Positions 46,276-57,924 of a stretch of 64,000 bases of DNA are shown here, one piece after another. Position 1 is the first letter of the stretch; each line of letters opens with the position of its first letter. The DNA is taken from NCBI RefSeq assembly GCF_003265705.1, contig NW_020312902.1, forward strand, positions 12,073,093 through 12,137,092, given 5' to 3'. The position numbers and the translations under genes were made by a program. Below the pieces are notes generated by a model, which was not told where the DNA came from, searched no databases, and worked only from the letters and a program-made list of their open reading frames with translations. Source of the DNA: Callorhinus ursinus. Lineage: Eukaryota; Chordata; Mammalia; Carnivora; Otariidae.

Positions 46276-47494
46276 TCTCTATAGTTAAGAGTCAAATGAT
46301 CATAGGGCAAAAAAAGAGAGAAGCAAACCAAGAAAAAGAGGGATTTAAAATTTTTTCCCTAAAGGCCTCTCATCTTGATTGCTTGGTATAAAATCATTAG
46401 CCAATGTCAAATCAATTTCACTGAATTCCTACAAAAATAAAGTTTAGATTTGAATTAACTTTTCACCAAATGGTTTTCACAAAGCATGAAATTATCTCAG
46501 TGCTGAGAATCACCAATTGAAATTATACCCTTGTCAAAATTTTCCTAATTAGTCATTATTCATGGCAACTGGCTCCTTTTCCCTTTGCACTGAGAAAGGG
46601 TTATGCTTGTGCTCACTAGTCACTGGAAATTTGCTTTATGAGGACTCCTCTTGCAGCTAAGAAATTCCTTGTGGAATGTGTTAAGGATATCCTTAACGAC
46701 AACAGCAGTGATAGATACATTCCCATTGCTATAAGTACCATGACAGCATCATTGGAAGTGTATCATTAGATTGTAACATGCATCCTATAGACTACCCTCT
46801 ATAATAACCAATGACCCATTAAAAATTAAAAAAAATAATAATCTTCACAAAGGAGAGAGGGGCTGAGTGTTCACTATAATTGTATCTGCATTGGTGTTCT
46901 TCAATATCCTTGGTGATCTAATGCAAAAGTGTTCATTTATTTTTACATTCTAAAACTAAAATATATCTATATATACTTGCAAAAGCAATGGGATAAATCA
47001 AGACCAAAGTATTGATTTTAAATACTGAGTGCAAAAGGTAAAGAAATAGACTTTGCTAATTCAAAGGTAAAGGTAAAGAGTATATGCTATGTATATATTC
47101 TTCAAAGAAGGCAGGTGGATTCCTTCCTCAAACTTGAGTTAATTCCCTCCTATTTCATTGGATCTTAATATTATTTGCTATGTTCTCACTGAAATTCAGA
47201 AGAAGTTTTTCTACAATGTATTCAAAATCTTATTAAGCAAGAGAATGGTCTCCATATTTCCATTCTTCAATCATGGAACAGCTAATATAAGTGAGGTCTA
47301 AAGATGCAAAAGTGAATTCAGACCTGATATCAGTGACTAACAGCAGGTGAAGAAGGTAGAGGGAGAGTAGGTCAGGCAGAGGAGACCAAATGTGCAAAAT
47401 CTCAGTGTGAGAAAGAGTATAGTGTGCATTATTTTGTGCCTTTGTCTTTGTGCTACAGACTGATAGAAACCAAGGAGTCTACTGAGCTAACCAA
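46276..47494. other. repeat-poor AT-rich sequence
   Basis: No repeat or gene recognised. The block 46380-46640 ('aaaatcattagccaatgtca', 'cctaattagtcattattcat') has conserved-element-like texture. Text at 47340-47420 may be an eroded L2. Confidence 0.35.
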
Positions 47495-47495
<1 letters not shown>

Positions 47496-47549
<54 letters not shown>

Positions 47550-47594
47550 ACCAAATATGTGTGTGTGTGTGCATATATATATATATATATATAT
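47496..47594. repeat. compound (GT)n(AT)n microsatellite
   Basis: Two successive (TG)n-(TA)n blocks, each preceded by 'aaccaaat', at about 47491-47549 and 47550-47594. This suggests an internal duplication of a composite dinucleotide unit. Confidence 0.95.
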
Positions 47595-47599
47595 GTATA

Positions 47600-48800
47600 G
47601 AGCCTTAGCAAGAGGAAATCATTTGGATATGGGTTAAACCTTTTTATTTTTATTTATTTATTTTTGATATTGGTTAAATCTTAAATATCACAGAAAACAT
47701 ATTAGGAACTCATTATTTCAATTTTCCTTCTCTGATTAACATTTTAAAAATCCACTGAATTATCTATTTTCAATTTTTATTTTATTTAAATAGGAAGCCA
47801 TTAGAAGATTTCCATATTTCTGTTTAAGAGAAGTCCTTCTAATGAGCTATTCTGTTCAGCAATCTAAAGAGGGATACACTTTTCAAAAATAATGCTTTCT
47901 CTTCCCATAGTCAGAAGGAATAATCATTTAAGGAGTGAGGCTAATTTTATTTGCTTTTTTGTTTTATAGATTGTATTTCCAACATTCAGCCTAAGGGTAA
48001 TTACAGTCATGCAAACTTTAAAAACAATTTCAGCATGACTTTTAAGGACAAGTTCTACCCACTTTCATTATTAAAACAGAACAGTATTCTTCCTCCTTTA
48101 AATTGGTCTTGGAAAAAAAAAACATGTTTCTATGGTGATTTTTGTGACATAATTTGCAAAATGTTGGCATTTTGGACTGAGGAGACAATTATTTCTTGTC
48201 CTTGATTATGTTAAAGCCATCTCTGTGAAACTGTATTCACTGAGTTGTGATGACTAGAATAATGAAATAACATACCTTTTATCTAAAGATTTTAAGTCAT
48301 TAAAGCCCCCTTTCCCCTAAATAAACACACCATTTCTGGTTCTAAAGATGAAAAATAATCATATATATATATATATATATACACACATAGAGAGAGAGAA
48401 TGCCTCTGGGCACAAAGCATCAGGCTTTGATAATGTAGTTGATGCACAGCTAAAGGAAAGGTGATCTCTGCCATTCTGGAGATTAGTATCAGTTTAGAAA
48501 ACAGTAAAGACATATTGAATTCTGAAATAAGTCCCGCCCTGATCTGTTCTTTACTAGAGTTGCAAAAATGCGTCTATATATTGGAGTATGAGTCAGAAAG
48601 TGTAATGCCATGTATATGAATCTGTGGTACTGGTTGCAGAGTGAAAAGTTTCCTCTCTATGCCAAAAATCTCTTAAGCAAAGAACAAACAATTCCCATGA
48701 AAAATAGGGTTCCATTTCCTACTCACAAAAGGTACCAAGTGTGGTTTAAATATCTCCCTTTATACCTGGACATCATGAGATGCCTTTGGCTGCCAAAATG
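47600..48800. other. unassigned sequence with an AT microsatellite
   Basis: No gene recognised. An (AT)n(AC)n(AG)n run lies at about 48359-48400. Short ORFs such as 47951-48205 carry no known motif. Confidence 0.4.
48359..48400. repeat. (AT)n/(AC)n/(AG)n microsatellite
   Basis: A run of about ten AT dinucleotides changes to acacaca and then agagagag. Confidence 0.92.
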
Positions 48801-48802
48801 GT

Positions 48803-48998
48803 AGAATGTGTCATGCAAGGGGGATGGGGGAATGGGTTAGCCTGGTGATGGGTATTAAAGAGGGCACATTCTGCGTGGAGCACTGGGTGTTATGCACAAA
48901 CAATGAATCATGGAACACTACATCAAAAACTAATGATGTAATGTATGGTGATTAACATAACAATAAAAAAATAAAAATAAAAAAAGAATGTGTCATGC
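48803..48998 (+). mobile_element. 168-bp L1 3' UTR insertion, sense
   Basis: Contains only the end of a carnivoran L1 3' UTR ('tagcctggtgatgggtatta', 'gagcactgggtgttatgcac', 'aactaatgatgtaatgtatg') and its A-rich tail. Perfect 14-base target-site duplications 'agaatgtgtcatgc' lie at 48803-48816 and 48985-48998. A recent, strongly truncated insertion. Confidence 0.95.
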
Positions 48999-49872
48999 CA
49001 TCCATCTGGTTCAGTGGCCATGGAAGCCTGACAAACTTCCTGACACCCTCTCTTTCTCTAAAAGGGATCTATTGCAGAATCTCTGATAATACCCTGGGAG
49101 ATTTGTGGGTAGTGACAATTTTGTTCTTGACCTTTACAACTTTATTACTCATGTGACTCCATAATGAAAAGGAATAAAAATACACAAAAGATGCCTATTT
49201 GTGTGAATAAAGGTATTTCCTGGTCAGTGGTAATTATGTGGCATATTTTCTTTTTACCCACAATTGACAGGGATTTGAAGTGTGCAAATTGCCCCTCTAG
49301 TTAGGAAATTAGGCAATGTTACTAGAAGCTAAAATGTACTATGAAACACTTAAAGGATCATCATATTACTATACTGATTTGAAGCAAGCTTTCTTTTCTG
49401 AACCTTGGTTTTCTTTATGAGAATAGAGCAAAAGGGAAAATGCCTGTGTTTATACCCAGTAAAAATCAAGACTTGGTTAAAAATACAATTTCCTTAGCCA
49501 AGCTCTGAAATAAGTGATCCAGTAGAAGGATAAAACATCATTGGTGATTTTTAGAGCACCTGAGTATTCATCAGTAATGTTCATGAATGAATGATGAAGG
49601 TATTTTGAGCTACTTTATAGGTGTTAGTGGTGATAACCACATCATTTTCTTATCATGATAATCTGAAAAGCCCCTTTCTCACACAGTACCAAGCATAGGA
49701 TGTTGGATATCCGAAAAGTGTTTTTTATTTTATCCCAGTCCAATTGAGTGAACCCAATTGTTAATCTTCTTGGGATAGAGTAGGATCTTACACAATAAAA
49801 AAGACTTCTCAAGAGTATCACATTGCATATCTGATACCTAAAACCCTTACTGGCGTAGGAGTATGACAAGAA
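48999..49872. other. unassigned sequence
   Basis: No gene or confident repeat recognised. Confidence 0.4.
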
Positions 49873-49874
49873 TA

Positions 49875-50118
49875 AAAATAACTAACACTGAAACATTTAC
49901 TCTGTGATAGGCAATTTTGTACACGTTTTATACATATTAACATCTAACACAACAATCTATGAAGTATCACACTCCCATTTTACTGTTGAATGAAGAATAA
50001 AGGTACTTTCTATATAGAACTGCTTAAAGTCCTACAGCCAGTAAATGGCAGATCCAGGATCCAAAGTTTTTCTTCAACGCACATGCTCTTAACCACTATG
50101 GTCTACTGCCTAGAATTA
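49875..50118 (-). mobile_element. MIR SINE, antisense
   Basis: Antisense MIR order: 'taactaacactgaaacattt', 'actctgtgataggcaatttt', 'taacatctaacacaacaatc', 'cactcccattttactgttga' and 'gtcctacagccagtaaatgg', then 'atgctcttaaccactatg'. Nearly full length including the tRNA-related end. Confidence 0.8.
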
Positions 50119-50544
50119 GCAAAACAGTCCTTGATTGTTAGTGAGAAACAATTACATGGGCTATTTAAATGGTCTCTTCCGTGGTTTACTTAAAATACAC
50201 ATTTTACATTTCATTTTCCTTGTAAGGCTGTTTGTTGAGTTTTATGGGTAAGGGCTTGGCTTCAGTTAAAGAAAAATTATTCTGATACTTGTTAAAACAG
50301 TAAGGAAGATTTTGTTCAAGGCTGTCACAACAGGGGAGAGAGATCAGGCTCAAAACCAACTACAGCGAAGACAGCTGGGAAATTGTAGACAAGGAGCAGA
50401 GTGAGAAGCTCAGTGGATGGAAAATCGCTAAGAGAAGACCTCAAACTTAGGAGGATTCTTTCTGAATCAAACGGGATTCTTGCTAAAAGTAGGCCAAGGA
50501 CTTAGACATGATAGGTGAAGATGAGACAAAAAAATTAATTTTGA
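50119..50544. other. unassigned sequence
   Basis: No gene recognised; text near 50270-50520 may be an old LTR or LINE but could not be assigned. Confidence 0.35.
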
Positions 50545-51072
50545 AGAGATATGAGCTCCCCTATGTTTATTGCAGCATTATTTACAATAGCCCAACTATG
50601 GGAGCAGACCCAGTGTCCATCAACTTTGAATGAAGAAGAGGTAGTATATATGTATATATATGCAATGGTGTATATGTATGTATGGTGTGTGTGATGGAAT
50701 ATTATTCAGCCCTAAAAAAGAATGAAATCTTGCCATTTGCTAGGACAGGGATGGAGCGAGGGAATTCAATGCTAAGTGAAATAAGGCAGTCAGAGAAAGA
50801 CAAATACCATCTGACTTCACTCATATGTGGAATTTAAGAAACAAAACAAACGAGCAAAGGGAGAAAAAGAGACAAAACATTCTTAATTGTAGAGCACAAA
50901 CTGATGGTGACCAGAGGGTAGGTGGGTGGGAAGATGGGGGAAATAGGTGATGGGGATTAAGGAGGGCACTTGTGATGAGCACTGGGTGTTGTGTGGAAGT
51001 GTTGAATCGCTGTATTGTACATCCGAAACTAATATTACACTGTATGTTAACTAACAAATTTAAGTAAAAACT
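50545..51072 (+). mobile_element. older carnivoran L1 3' end, sense
   Basis: Sense text 'tgtttattgcagcattattt', 'acaatagcccaactatggga', 'attattcagccctaaaaaag', 'ggcagtcagagaaagacaaa', 'gatgagcactgggtgttgtg' and 'catccgaaactaatattaca', ending with 'aaatttaagtaaaaa'. It covers the ORF2 C-terminus and 3' UTR. A dinucleotide (gtatat) expansion sits in the ORF2 part at about 50644-50690. Confidence 0.9.
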
Positions 51073-51077
51073 TAAGA

Positions 51078-51218
51078 CCAGGGTTCAGTTTTTTCATCTG
51101 TAAAGTGAGGCTAAAATTTATAAAGACTTCACAGGAATGTTGTGAGGACTAAGCAAGATAATGTATAGAAATACTTTAGCACAATGTCTCACATACACTA
51201 AGACTTTCGTAACTGTTA
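51078..51218 (+). mobile_element. MIR SINE fragment, sense
   Basis: 'ttttttcatctgtaaagtga', 'gaatgttgtgaggactaagc' and 'actttagcacaatgtctcac' are the 3' half of a sense MIR. Confidence 0.75.
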
Positions 51219-53430
51219 ACCATCACCATTAACATTCTCATCATGACCTCTAAGCAATGTGTCTGTGCTGTATGTTGGGGTGTTCCTCAGAGGGTTGTCA
51301 ATCTTGAAACTGTCACTAGTCCATGAGAAGGCCCAGAATTGAGCATAAGCCTTAAAATAATTTTATGGCAATTTGCCAGAGCAATTTTATGTCTTTTGCA
51401 TCTAATAATGAAAAAGGGCTGTGTTTTACATGCTTTTGGCTTTTTATTTCATTTTTCTAGTAATCTGTATATTTACTGTGTTTTGCAAAAACATCCATCA
51501 GTGGTAAATTTGAAAGGGAAGAAAAAGGAACAATTTTCCTTTACCATAAATGGTGTGAGAAATGCTGGTCTAGACTAGAGGTAGAAATTAGGGACCTACT
51601 TGCATACTAATTTTCCAATAGACCAAGAATGGGTGGCTTGTGGTTAAAAACCACAATGGCACAGCTAAAGTCTAACTTTCCCTTACCCATCATAGGTTTT
51701 TTCTTCTCTCTTTACAGTGTTTGTTTTATCTTCATACAGATATCTATATATACACAGGGTGGACTGTTGGTAGTGTTCCTTAATTTTTAAAAATTATTTA
51801 TTCAGAAACTTCAGAGCTTGCTGAACACATATACAATCATAATGATGATAACAGTAATCACGGACTATTTGATGAGGTAGGACTGGATATCTTTTACTAC
51901 TGACCTGGTTCACACTATAGAGTATTTGACAAACTTACATTCATTCACTCAGTGGAATACATTTGTGGCAAAGAAATTATAGCTTGTTATAGCTTAGGCA
52001 GATGAGTGAAGATAATTGAGAAATGATTTAAACTCTACCTACACACAGTCATTAAAAATGAAATTCTGACTCAATCCACTGTTATTTCTTCTCCAGAGCA
52101 CTAACAGTGAGTTTGCCTTTTTCTCCCCCCTTTACTTAATCAACTGGTAGTTACGGTATCCTGTAAGCACCGTCCCAATAACTTGTTCACGAATATAAGT
52201 AATCCAAACTGCATATTGATTAAATTTCAATTATAATAAAATGAGATTTTAAGAAATCTAAGGGGAGGGTACTTTGAATTATACCAATTAAGAATTTTAT
52301 TGAACCTAGGGATTTAAGACATTCTGCCCTGCTGCTTTTCTCCTGAGTGATTGATGCTACTTGTAATTTAGAAAGAAAACAATAGGGATATGCTTTCTTA
52401 ATGTGCAATAAACTACAATTTTACTTGTACTAAATTATCTCCTTTCAAGAAAGACTTTTTTTTCCCCTTTCCTACTGTGAGCTTATGGTTTTTCCTGTGT
52501 GGTTCTTTAATGTCTTTACAGTTTGCATTTTCTTAACAGATCTTTTCTGATACAAACCTGAAAACACCTTTTGATCTCAGATTCATAATTATCCTTTGGA
52601 ATTTCTTAGTCCCTTTTTCAGAGCTCAGCAGTCTCTAACAGGAAACAGTAAGGAGCAATATATTTAGTAGAAAAATTCAAAGTCCTTGATGAATTAATGT
52701 GATCTTAAACATTTAACAAAGCTTTTGTGTTTGACTCTCCTTTTATGCCATATGGGAATAAAGCTGGTCCTATTGATTTTGCTAGTGGCTTTGTGTGAAG
52801 ATCACATGAGATAATGGATATAAAATCATTTTAGACATGCATTAAATATATTCAAAATGCAGAATATTAATATTATCTTATCAAAGAGACTCTGGGAAGG
52901 TAATTTTTCTTTCTTGTAAGGAATATATAAATCAATGCTGAATAAACAATGTAAGTTTTGGTGACCTTGTGACCTGTAAGCCATACATGAGTAAGGAGTA
53001 AGTTTGGATCTTTGCTTTCATTACACTTTTACAACCCTGAAACTTCTGCCATCCTTTGCTTCAGTCCTTGTCCCCGAGGCTGTAATATGGCACTTCTTTT
53101 AAAATCAATCCTCCCTCTGCCTCTCCTCTACTCACCCCCATATTTGGGGAGGTAAGGGGAGCTTACCTCCCCAATTTCAATTTAACAAAAAGAAAAAAAT
53201 CCGATTTAGGAACCTATGATTTAACTGAAAATTTACTTCGATTTTCCCAGGTTGGGTGCCAGTTCCTACCTTCTCAGGAGCATTAGTGGTTCACCTTGGG
53301 GTAAGGATATTACTTCAGAGAACCACTTATTTGAGGAGGCATGGAGACATTTGGGGCAGGAAATAGAATCCTTTGGAAGTTTCCTTGAAATGCAAATGAT
53401 CGTCTTTAATTTGGTCCTGAATGTACTTTA
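51219..53430. other. unassigned sequence, 2.2 kb
   Basis: No gene or confident transposon recognised. Contains a perfect hairpin at 53144-53174. ORFs in this interval have no known motif. Confidence 0.4.
53144..53174. other. perfect 13-bp hairpin
   Basis: Arms 'ttggggaggtaag' (53144-53156) and 'cttacctccccaa' (53162-53174) are exact reverse complements around the 5-base loop gggag. No terminator or RNA family is recognised. Confidence 0.85.
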
Positions 53431-53434
53431 ATTC

Positions 53435-54725
53435 CGTGCTTCATTCAATGTGTGTTAGGTTCTGTTCTGGGCCCTGGGGAATACAGCAGGGACAAAATCC
53501 CCTGCCCTCCTCGATTCTTTGTTCGTGGAGAACGTAGACATTAAATAAAATATGTTGATATAAGATGGTAATGAATGCAATGTAGAAAAAAAAGCAAAGT
53601 AAAAGGCATAGGATGTGGGAGTGGGGCAGTGAAAGAGGATTACAATTTCTAAATTAGGTGCTGTAAGAAGGGTAAACTTTGAACGCATGGAGCTGAAGGA
53701 TATAAGGGAGGAGTAATGTATTTCTGCAGTATTCCTGGCAAAGGTAAGTATGAGTGGAAATGCTCTGAGGTAAGGGTGTGCCTGGTACCTTCCAGAAATA
53801 GCCAGGAGACCAGTGGGCTGGAGCAGGAATGAGGGAGAGGGTAAAGGAAAAGAAGTAAGGGGGTAGAAGGAAAGCAAATCCTATAGGGATTTGTAGGCAG
53901 AGGAGGTCGACTGGGGAGTGTGCTCTTGGGAACAAAACCTGAAGGAAGTGAGGGAAGTGGGATTTAGCAAAGGGAGAAGCTGAACCATGATGTAATTGCA
54001 GTAGAACCTCCAAAAATCGTAGGAAGAGGTTTAGAGCTAAGTGGATCCTTCAGAGTTGTTCCAAATTGAGGCAAGGAGTCTGAACCTTTGTACTCATGCA
54101 TTGACAAGCCATTAGATGGGAGCTGCTTCTGGGAAGGGAGTCCAACTTGGGGTGAGGCTACTTGCTTTGGCCAAAGACAATTACTGGAAAGAGACTCAGC
54201 CCTAAGTTCTTAGCAGCCCATACTCCCAGCAGTTGGGAAAATAAATGTCCTTTTACTGCATAAGATAGATATCCGAGTGACACCATTGGCATTCAGTTCA
54301 GGGAGGTATTGGGGATTTTTTGAGTAAAGCATTGAAATTAACTTACTTTTCTCCAGAGAATCATTCTAGATCTGTATTAATATATAAAATATCAAGAATA
54401 GAAATAGGGGGACATCTGTAGAGGTAATTTCAATAATCAAGGCAACAGAGATGGTGGTTTGGATAAACATACTAGTAATAGAAGAGCTAAGAAATGGTAA
54501 GAATCTGAATATATTTTGATGTAGAGCCAATAGAATTTGAAGGTAGGGCAAATGAACAAAAGTGTGGTAAATGACTCCAAGGTTTATAAAGCAGCTCAAA
54601 TGATGGGATTACCATTATTTGAAAATGAGAAGACTACAGGAGAAGTACACTTTAGAAGGAAGTCCAGGAACCCTACCTGGGACATTTAGGGTAGAACATG
54701 CAAGTTCAGATGTAAAAAATACAGT
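53435..54725 (-). mobile_element. long L2 LINE 3' region, antisense
   Basis: Antisense L2 in order: 'ctgttctgggccctggggaa', 'tacagcagggacaaaatccc', 'ctctgaggtaagggtgtgcc', 'gaccagtgggctggagcagg', 'aggaagtgagggaagtggga', and after a gap 'agagatggtggtttggataa' and 'aatgactccaaggtttataa'. About 1.3 kb with a poorly matching stretch at 54120-54390. Minus-strand ORFs of 140 and 119 codons here are chance translations. Confidence 0.75.
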
Positions 54726-54928
54726 TCTTTATGTGAGTTCAAAAAGTAGGTCAGGACTGATCATAATTATTTGCAGGAAATGAAACCTTTTTGCTGCTAA
54801 GCTGAGGAAATTGGGATCTTTATTTAGCTACTCTATGATTTAAGAACCTTCGTGGACTTCCCATTAAGTAGTTCAAGTTCAAATATTTTAGCCTAGAAAT
54901 TCTTAATAATTTTGAGTCAACTGCTTAA
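54726..54928. other. unassigned sequence
   Basis: Nothing recognised in this short interval between the L2 and the old L1. Confidence 0.3.
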
Positions 54929-55010
54929 ATAATTTTAGTGAATTATTTCAAATATAAGGAAAAGTATGGAGAATATTACCAGCACCTGTGCCTATTGTCC
55001 AATTTTTAAC

Positions 55011-55234
55011 AAATCTTATATTTTGGGCGCCTGGGTGGCTCAGTTGGTTAAGCGACTGCCTTCGGCTCAGGTCATGATCCTGGAGTCCCGGGATCAAGTC
55101 CCGCATCGGGCTCCCTGCTCAGCAGGGAGTCTGCTTCTCCCTCTGACCCTCCCTCCTCTCATGTGCTCTCTCTCTCTCTCATTCTCTCTCTCAAATAAAT
55201 AAATAAAACCTTTAAAAAAAAAACCTCATATTTT
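55011..55234 (+). mobile_element. Can-SINE, sense, young reference-like copy
   Basis: The best-preserved SINE in the window: 'gggcgcctgggtggctcagt', 'tggttaagcgactgccttcg', 'gtcatgatcctggagtcccg', 'gcatcgggctccctgctcag', a CT-rich tract and 'aaataaataaataaaacctt'. Target-site duplications 'aaatcttatatttt' (55011-55024) and 'aaacctcatatttt' (55221-55234) differ at two bases. It lies within an ancient L1. This subtype points to an arctoid carnivoran. Confidence 0.95.
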
Positions 55235-55867
55235 GCCATTTTAAAATTTAGCATGCACATTTGCTTTTTATTCTGGCTCTCTCTTTATAGCTACGGTTGG
55301 TTCTGTCTTTGTATGTTTTCCCAATATTTTCTTTTTTACTCCAGAGGTAGTCACTATTTTAGATTTGTTGTTTATCATCTCCATAAATATTTTTATCATT
55401 TTATCATTTGAAAACAAAATATATAAACATTTTAATATATATTATATAAATGATATAGTATAGTAGTATATTCTCCACATTGTTCCATTTTATATGAATA
55501 GTATCACAGTATATTTCCAATCTAGAACTTTATTTACTTAAAATTACTTTTTGGAGCTATATCTGAGCCAATAGGTAATGATATAGGTGTAGGTATAAAT
55601 AGAGATACAGGTCATTTGCCCTGATGTTTATGGTACTCCTTTGCAAGGCTTTACCATAATATATTTATCCTCTCTCCTGCGATGGCTATTTGGGCTCTTT
55701 CTAATTTTTCACTATTGAAAACAATGGTATGAAAAATATGCTTTATATGTCTCCCTGAACATTCCTTGGAGTTTTTCAGGAGTGCTTACTTAAGAAAGGA
55801 ATTGCCTGTAGATGGAAGTCCTATATCTTCTGCTCTACACAATATTGTTAGAATACTGGTTTTTAAT

Positions 55868-56352
55868 TTAATTTTATTATGTTATGTTAATCACCATACA
55901 TTACATCATTAGTTTTTGATGTAGTGTTCCATGATTCATTGTTTGTGTATAACATCCAGTGCTCCATTCAGTATGTGCCCTCTTTAATACCCATCACCAG
56001 GCTAACCCATACTCTCATCCCCCTCCCCTCTAGAACCCTCAGTTTGTTTCTCAGAGTCTCTCATGGCTCATCTCCCCCTCCGATTTCCCCCTCTTCATTT
56101 TTCCCTTCCTACTATCTTCTTCTTCTTCTTCTTCTTTTTAAAACATATAATGTATTACTTGTTTCAGAGGTACAGGTCTATGATTCATCAGTCTTACACA
56201 ATTCACAGTGCTCACCATAGCACATACCCTACCCAATGTCTATCACCCAACCACCCCATCCCTCCCACCCCCCAACACTCCAACAACCCTCAGTTTGTTT
56301 CCTGAGATTAAGAATTCCTCTTATCAGTGAGATTATATGATACTTGTCTTTT
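55868..56352 (-). mobile_element. 5'-truncated carnivoran L1 3' UTR, antisense
   Basis: Antisense young L1 3' UTR: 'ttaatcaccatacattacat', 'gtgctccattcagtatgtgc', a (CTT)n-rich patch at about 56112-56135, and 'gtttcctgagattaagaatt', ending at 'acttgtctttttaa'. It covers essentially the 3' UTR only and stops at the ORF2 end. A target-site duplication around 'tttttaat' is possible but short. Confidence 0.9.
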
Positions 56353-57467
56353 TAATAATAGTTTTACAACACTTTACACTCCCTCCCCCCCCAGTAGAGT
56401 ATGAGAATTCTAGTTCCTCTGTGATTTTACCAACACTTGGCATTTTCAGACTTAAGACAAAAAGAAAGACTTATGGTTGTGATATAATATATTAGTGTTT
56501 ATATTTTCACTTCTTAGACTTCCAGCAAAATCAAGCATATGTTCATTTTTCTTGGCCATTTGTGTTTTCTCCTATGTAAATTGTCTATTCATATTCTTTG
56601 TCTATTATATTTATTTCTTATTGATTTATAGGATACGAAGGAGAAAGAGATTTGTGTATCCTAAACACAAAACATTGTCAGTTTTGTGTATTGCTGATAC
56701 CATCTCAACATTGTTTGCAGGCTTTTATTTATTATATAAAAGTTTTATCTTTACATAATTATTTTTAATGTATCAATCTTTACTCTTATAGCTTACGGTT
56801 TTCTGTCTTTCTAAGTCACTCTCAATGTTCTGGTCATTAAATGTGTTTCTATAGTTCCTTTTGAAAAAAAAGTTTTGTTTTTACATATAGATGTTAAATA
56901 TGTCTGGAAATTATTTTTGTGTACCATTTAAAGTACAAATCCATATGAGTAATTATCTCAGCATTATTATTAAATAATGCCACCTCTAAATAATAAATAA
57001 TTTAATATTTATTAAATTATATCATAAAGAAAATATCAAATAAAAATATTAATATATTCATGAGGGTTTTTTTCTTTCTGTGATTGCTAGTCTAGTTACT
57101 GGTAAATTTGTCTATCTCTCTGCAAACACCATCCTGTATTTTAATTACAGTGATGTTATAAATCTTGATATATAGTAGAGTAAGTTTCCTCCCATTACCC
57201 TTATATTTCAAAGGCGTCTTTATTCTTCTTGGTATTATGGTGCTAGATAGCTAGCCAGATAGATAGGTAGATGGATAGAAAGATTCATCAAGTTTCATGA
57301 AATACCCTATTTGGATTTTAATATAATTTGCATTGGTTTACTTTAATTTAATTAGGAAAATAACTTTAATATTTTGCACTTTTCTCTATAAATACATGTG
57401 CATTTTTGTTAGGTTTATTCCTGGATACATTAATTTTATTGTTTTTTGGTGTTAATGTGAATGTATT

Positions 57468-57924
57468 TTTTAAATAATTTTTTATTGTTATGTTAATCAC
57501 CACACATTACATCATTAGTTTTTGATGTAGTGTTCCATGATTCATTGTTTGTGCATAACACCCTGTGCTCCACGCAGAATGTGCCCTCTTTAATACCCAT
57601 CACCAGGCTAACCCATCCACCCACCCCCTCCCATCTAGAACCCTCAGTTTGTTTTTCAGAGTCCATCGTCTCTCATGGTTCATCTCCCCCTCCAACTTAC
57701 TCCCCTTCATTATTCACCTCCTGCTATCTTCTTCTTTTTTTTTTCTTAACATATATTGAATTATTTGTTTCAGAAGTACAGATTCGTCATTCATCAGTCT
57801 TGTACAATTCACAGTGCTCACCATAGCACATACCCTCCCCAATGTATATCACCCAGACACCCAATCGCTCCCACCCCCCACCTCCCCAGGGACCCTCAGT
57901 TTGTTTCCTGAGATTAAGAATTCC
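57468..57924 (-). other. L1 3' UTR with G-rich polypurine tracts
   Basis: Between the ORF2 stop and the A-rich tail. The minus strand is G-rich at about 57613-57633 and 57865-57892 (C-runs 'ccaccccctccc' and 'cccaccccccacctcccc' on the plus strand). These correspond to the polypurine tracts typical of L1 3' UTRs, which can form G-quadruplexes. Confidence 0.85.

Larger units (their letters stand above)
54929..57467 (-). mobile_element. ancient L1 (L1ME-type), antisense, interrupted by younger insertions
   Basis: Old antisense L1 text continues across younger inserts: 'accagcacctgtgcctattg', 'cacattgttccattttatat', 'tgcgatggctatttgggctc', 'cttggccatttgtgttttct', 'tttgtttgcaggctttta'-like text, 'aatttgcattggtttacttt' and 'gttaggtttattcctggata'. 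The copy is split by a SINE (55025-55220), a young L1 3' end (55868-56352) and, at its end, the large L1. It encodes nothing. The AT-rich interior makes boundaries approximate. Confidence 0.65.

Noticed and set aside
47971..47995. Possible mini-exon between 'ttttgttttatag' and 'gtaatt'.
   Set aside because: Splice-like signals of this quality are frequent by chance in AT-rich DNA and there is no coding or repeat-independent support.
53455..54013. Two overlapping minus-strand ORFs of 140 and 119 codons.
   Set aside because: They lie in antisense L2 sequence, overlap each other in different frames and show no domain.
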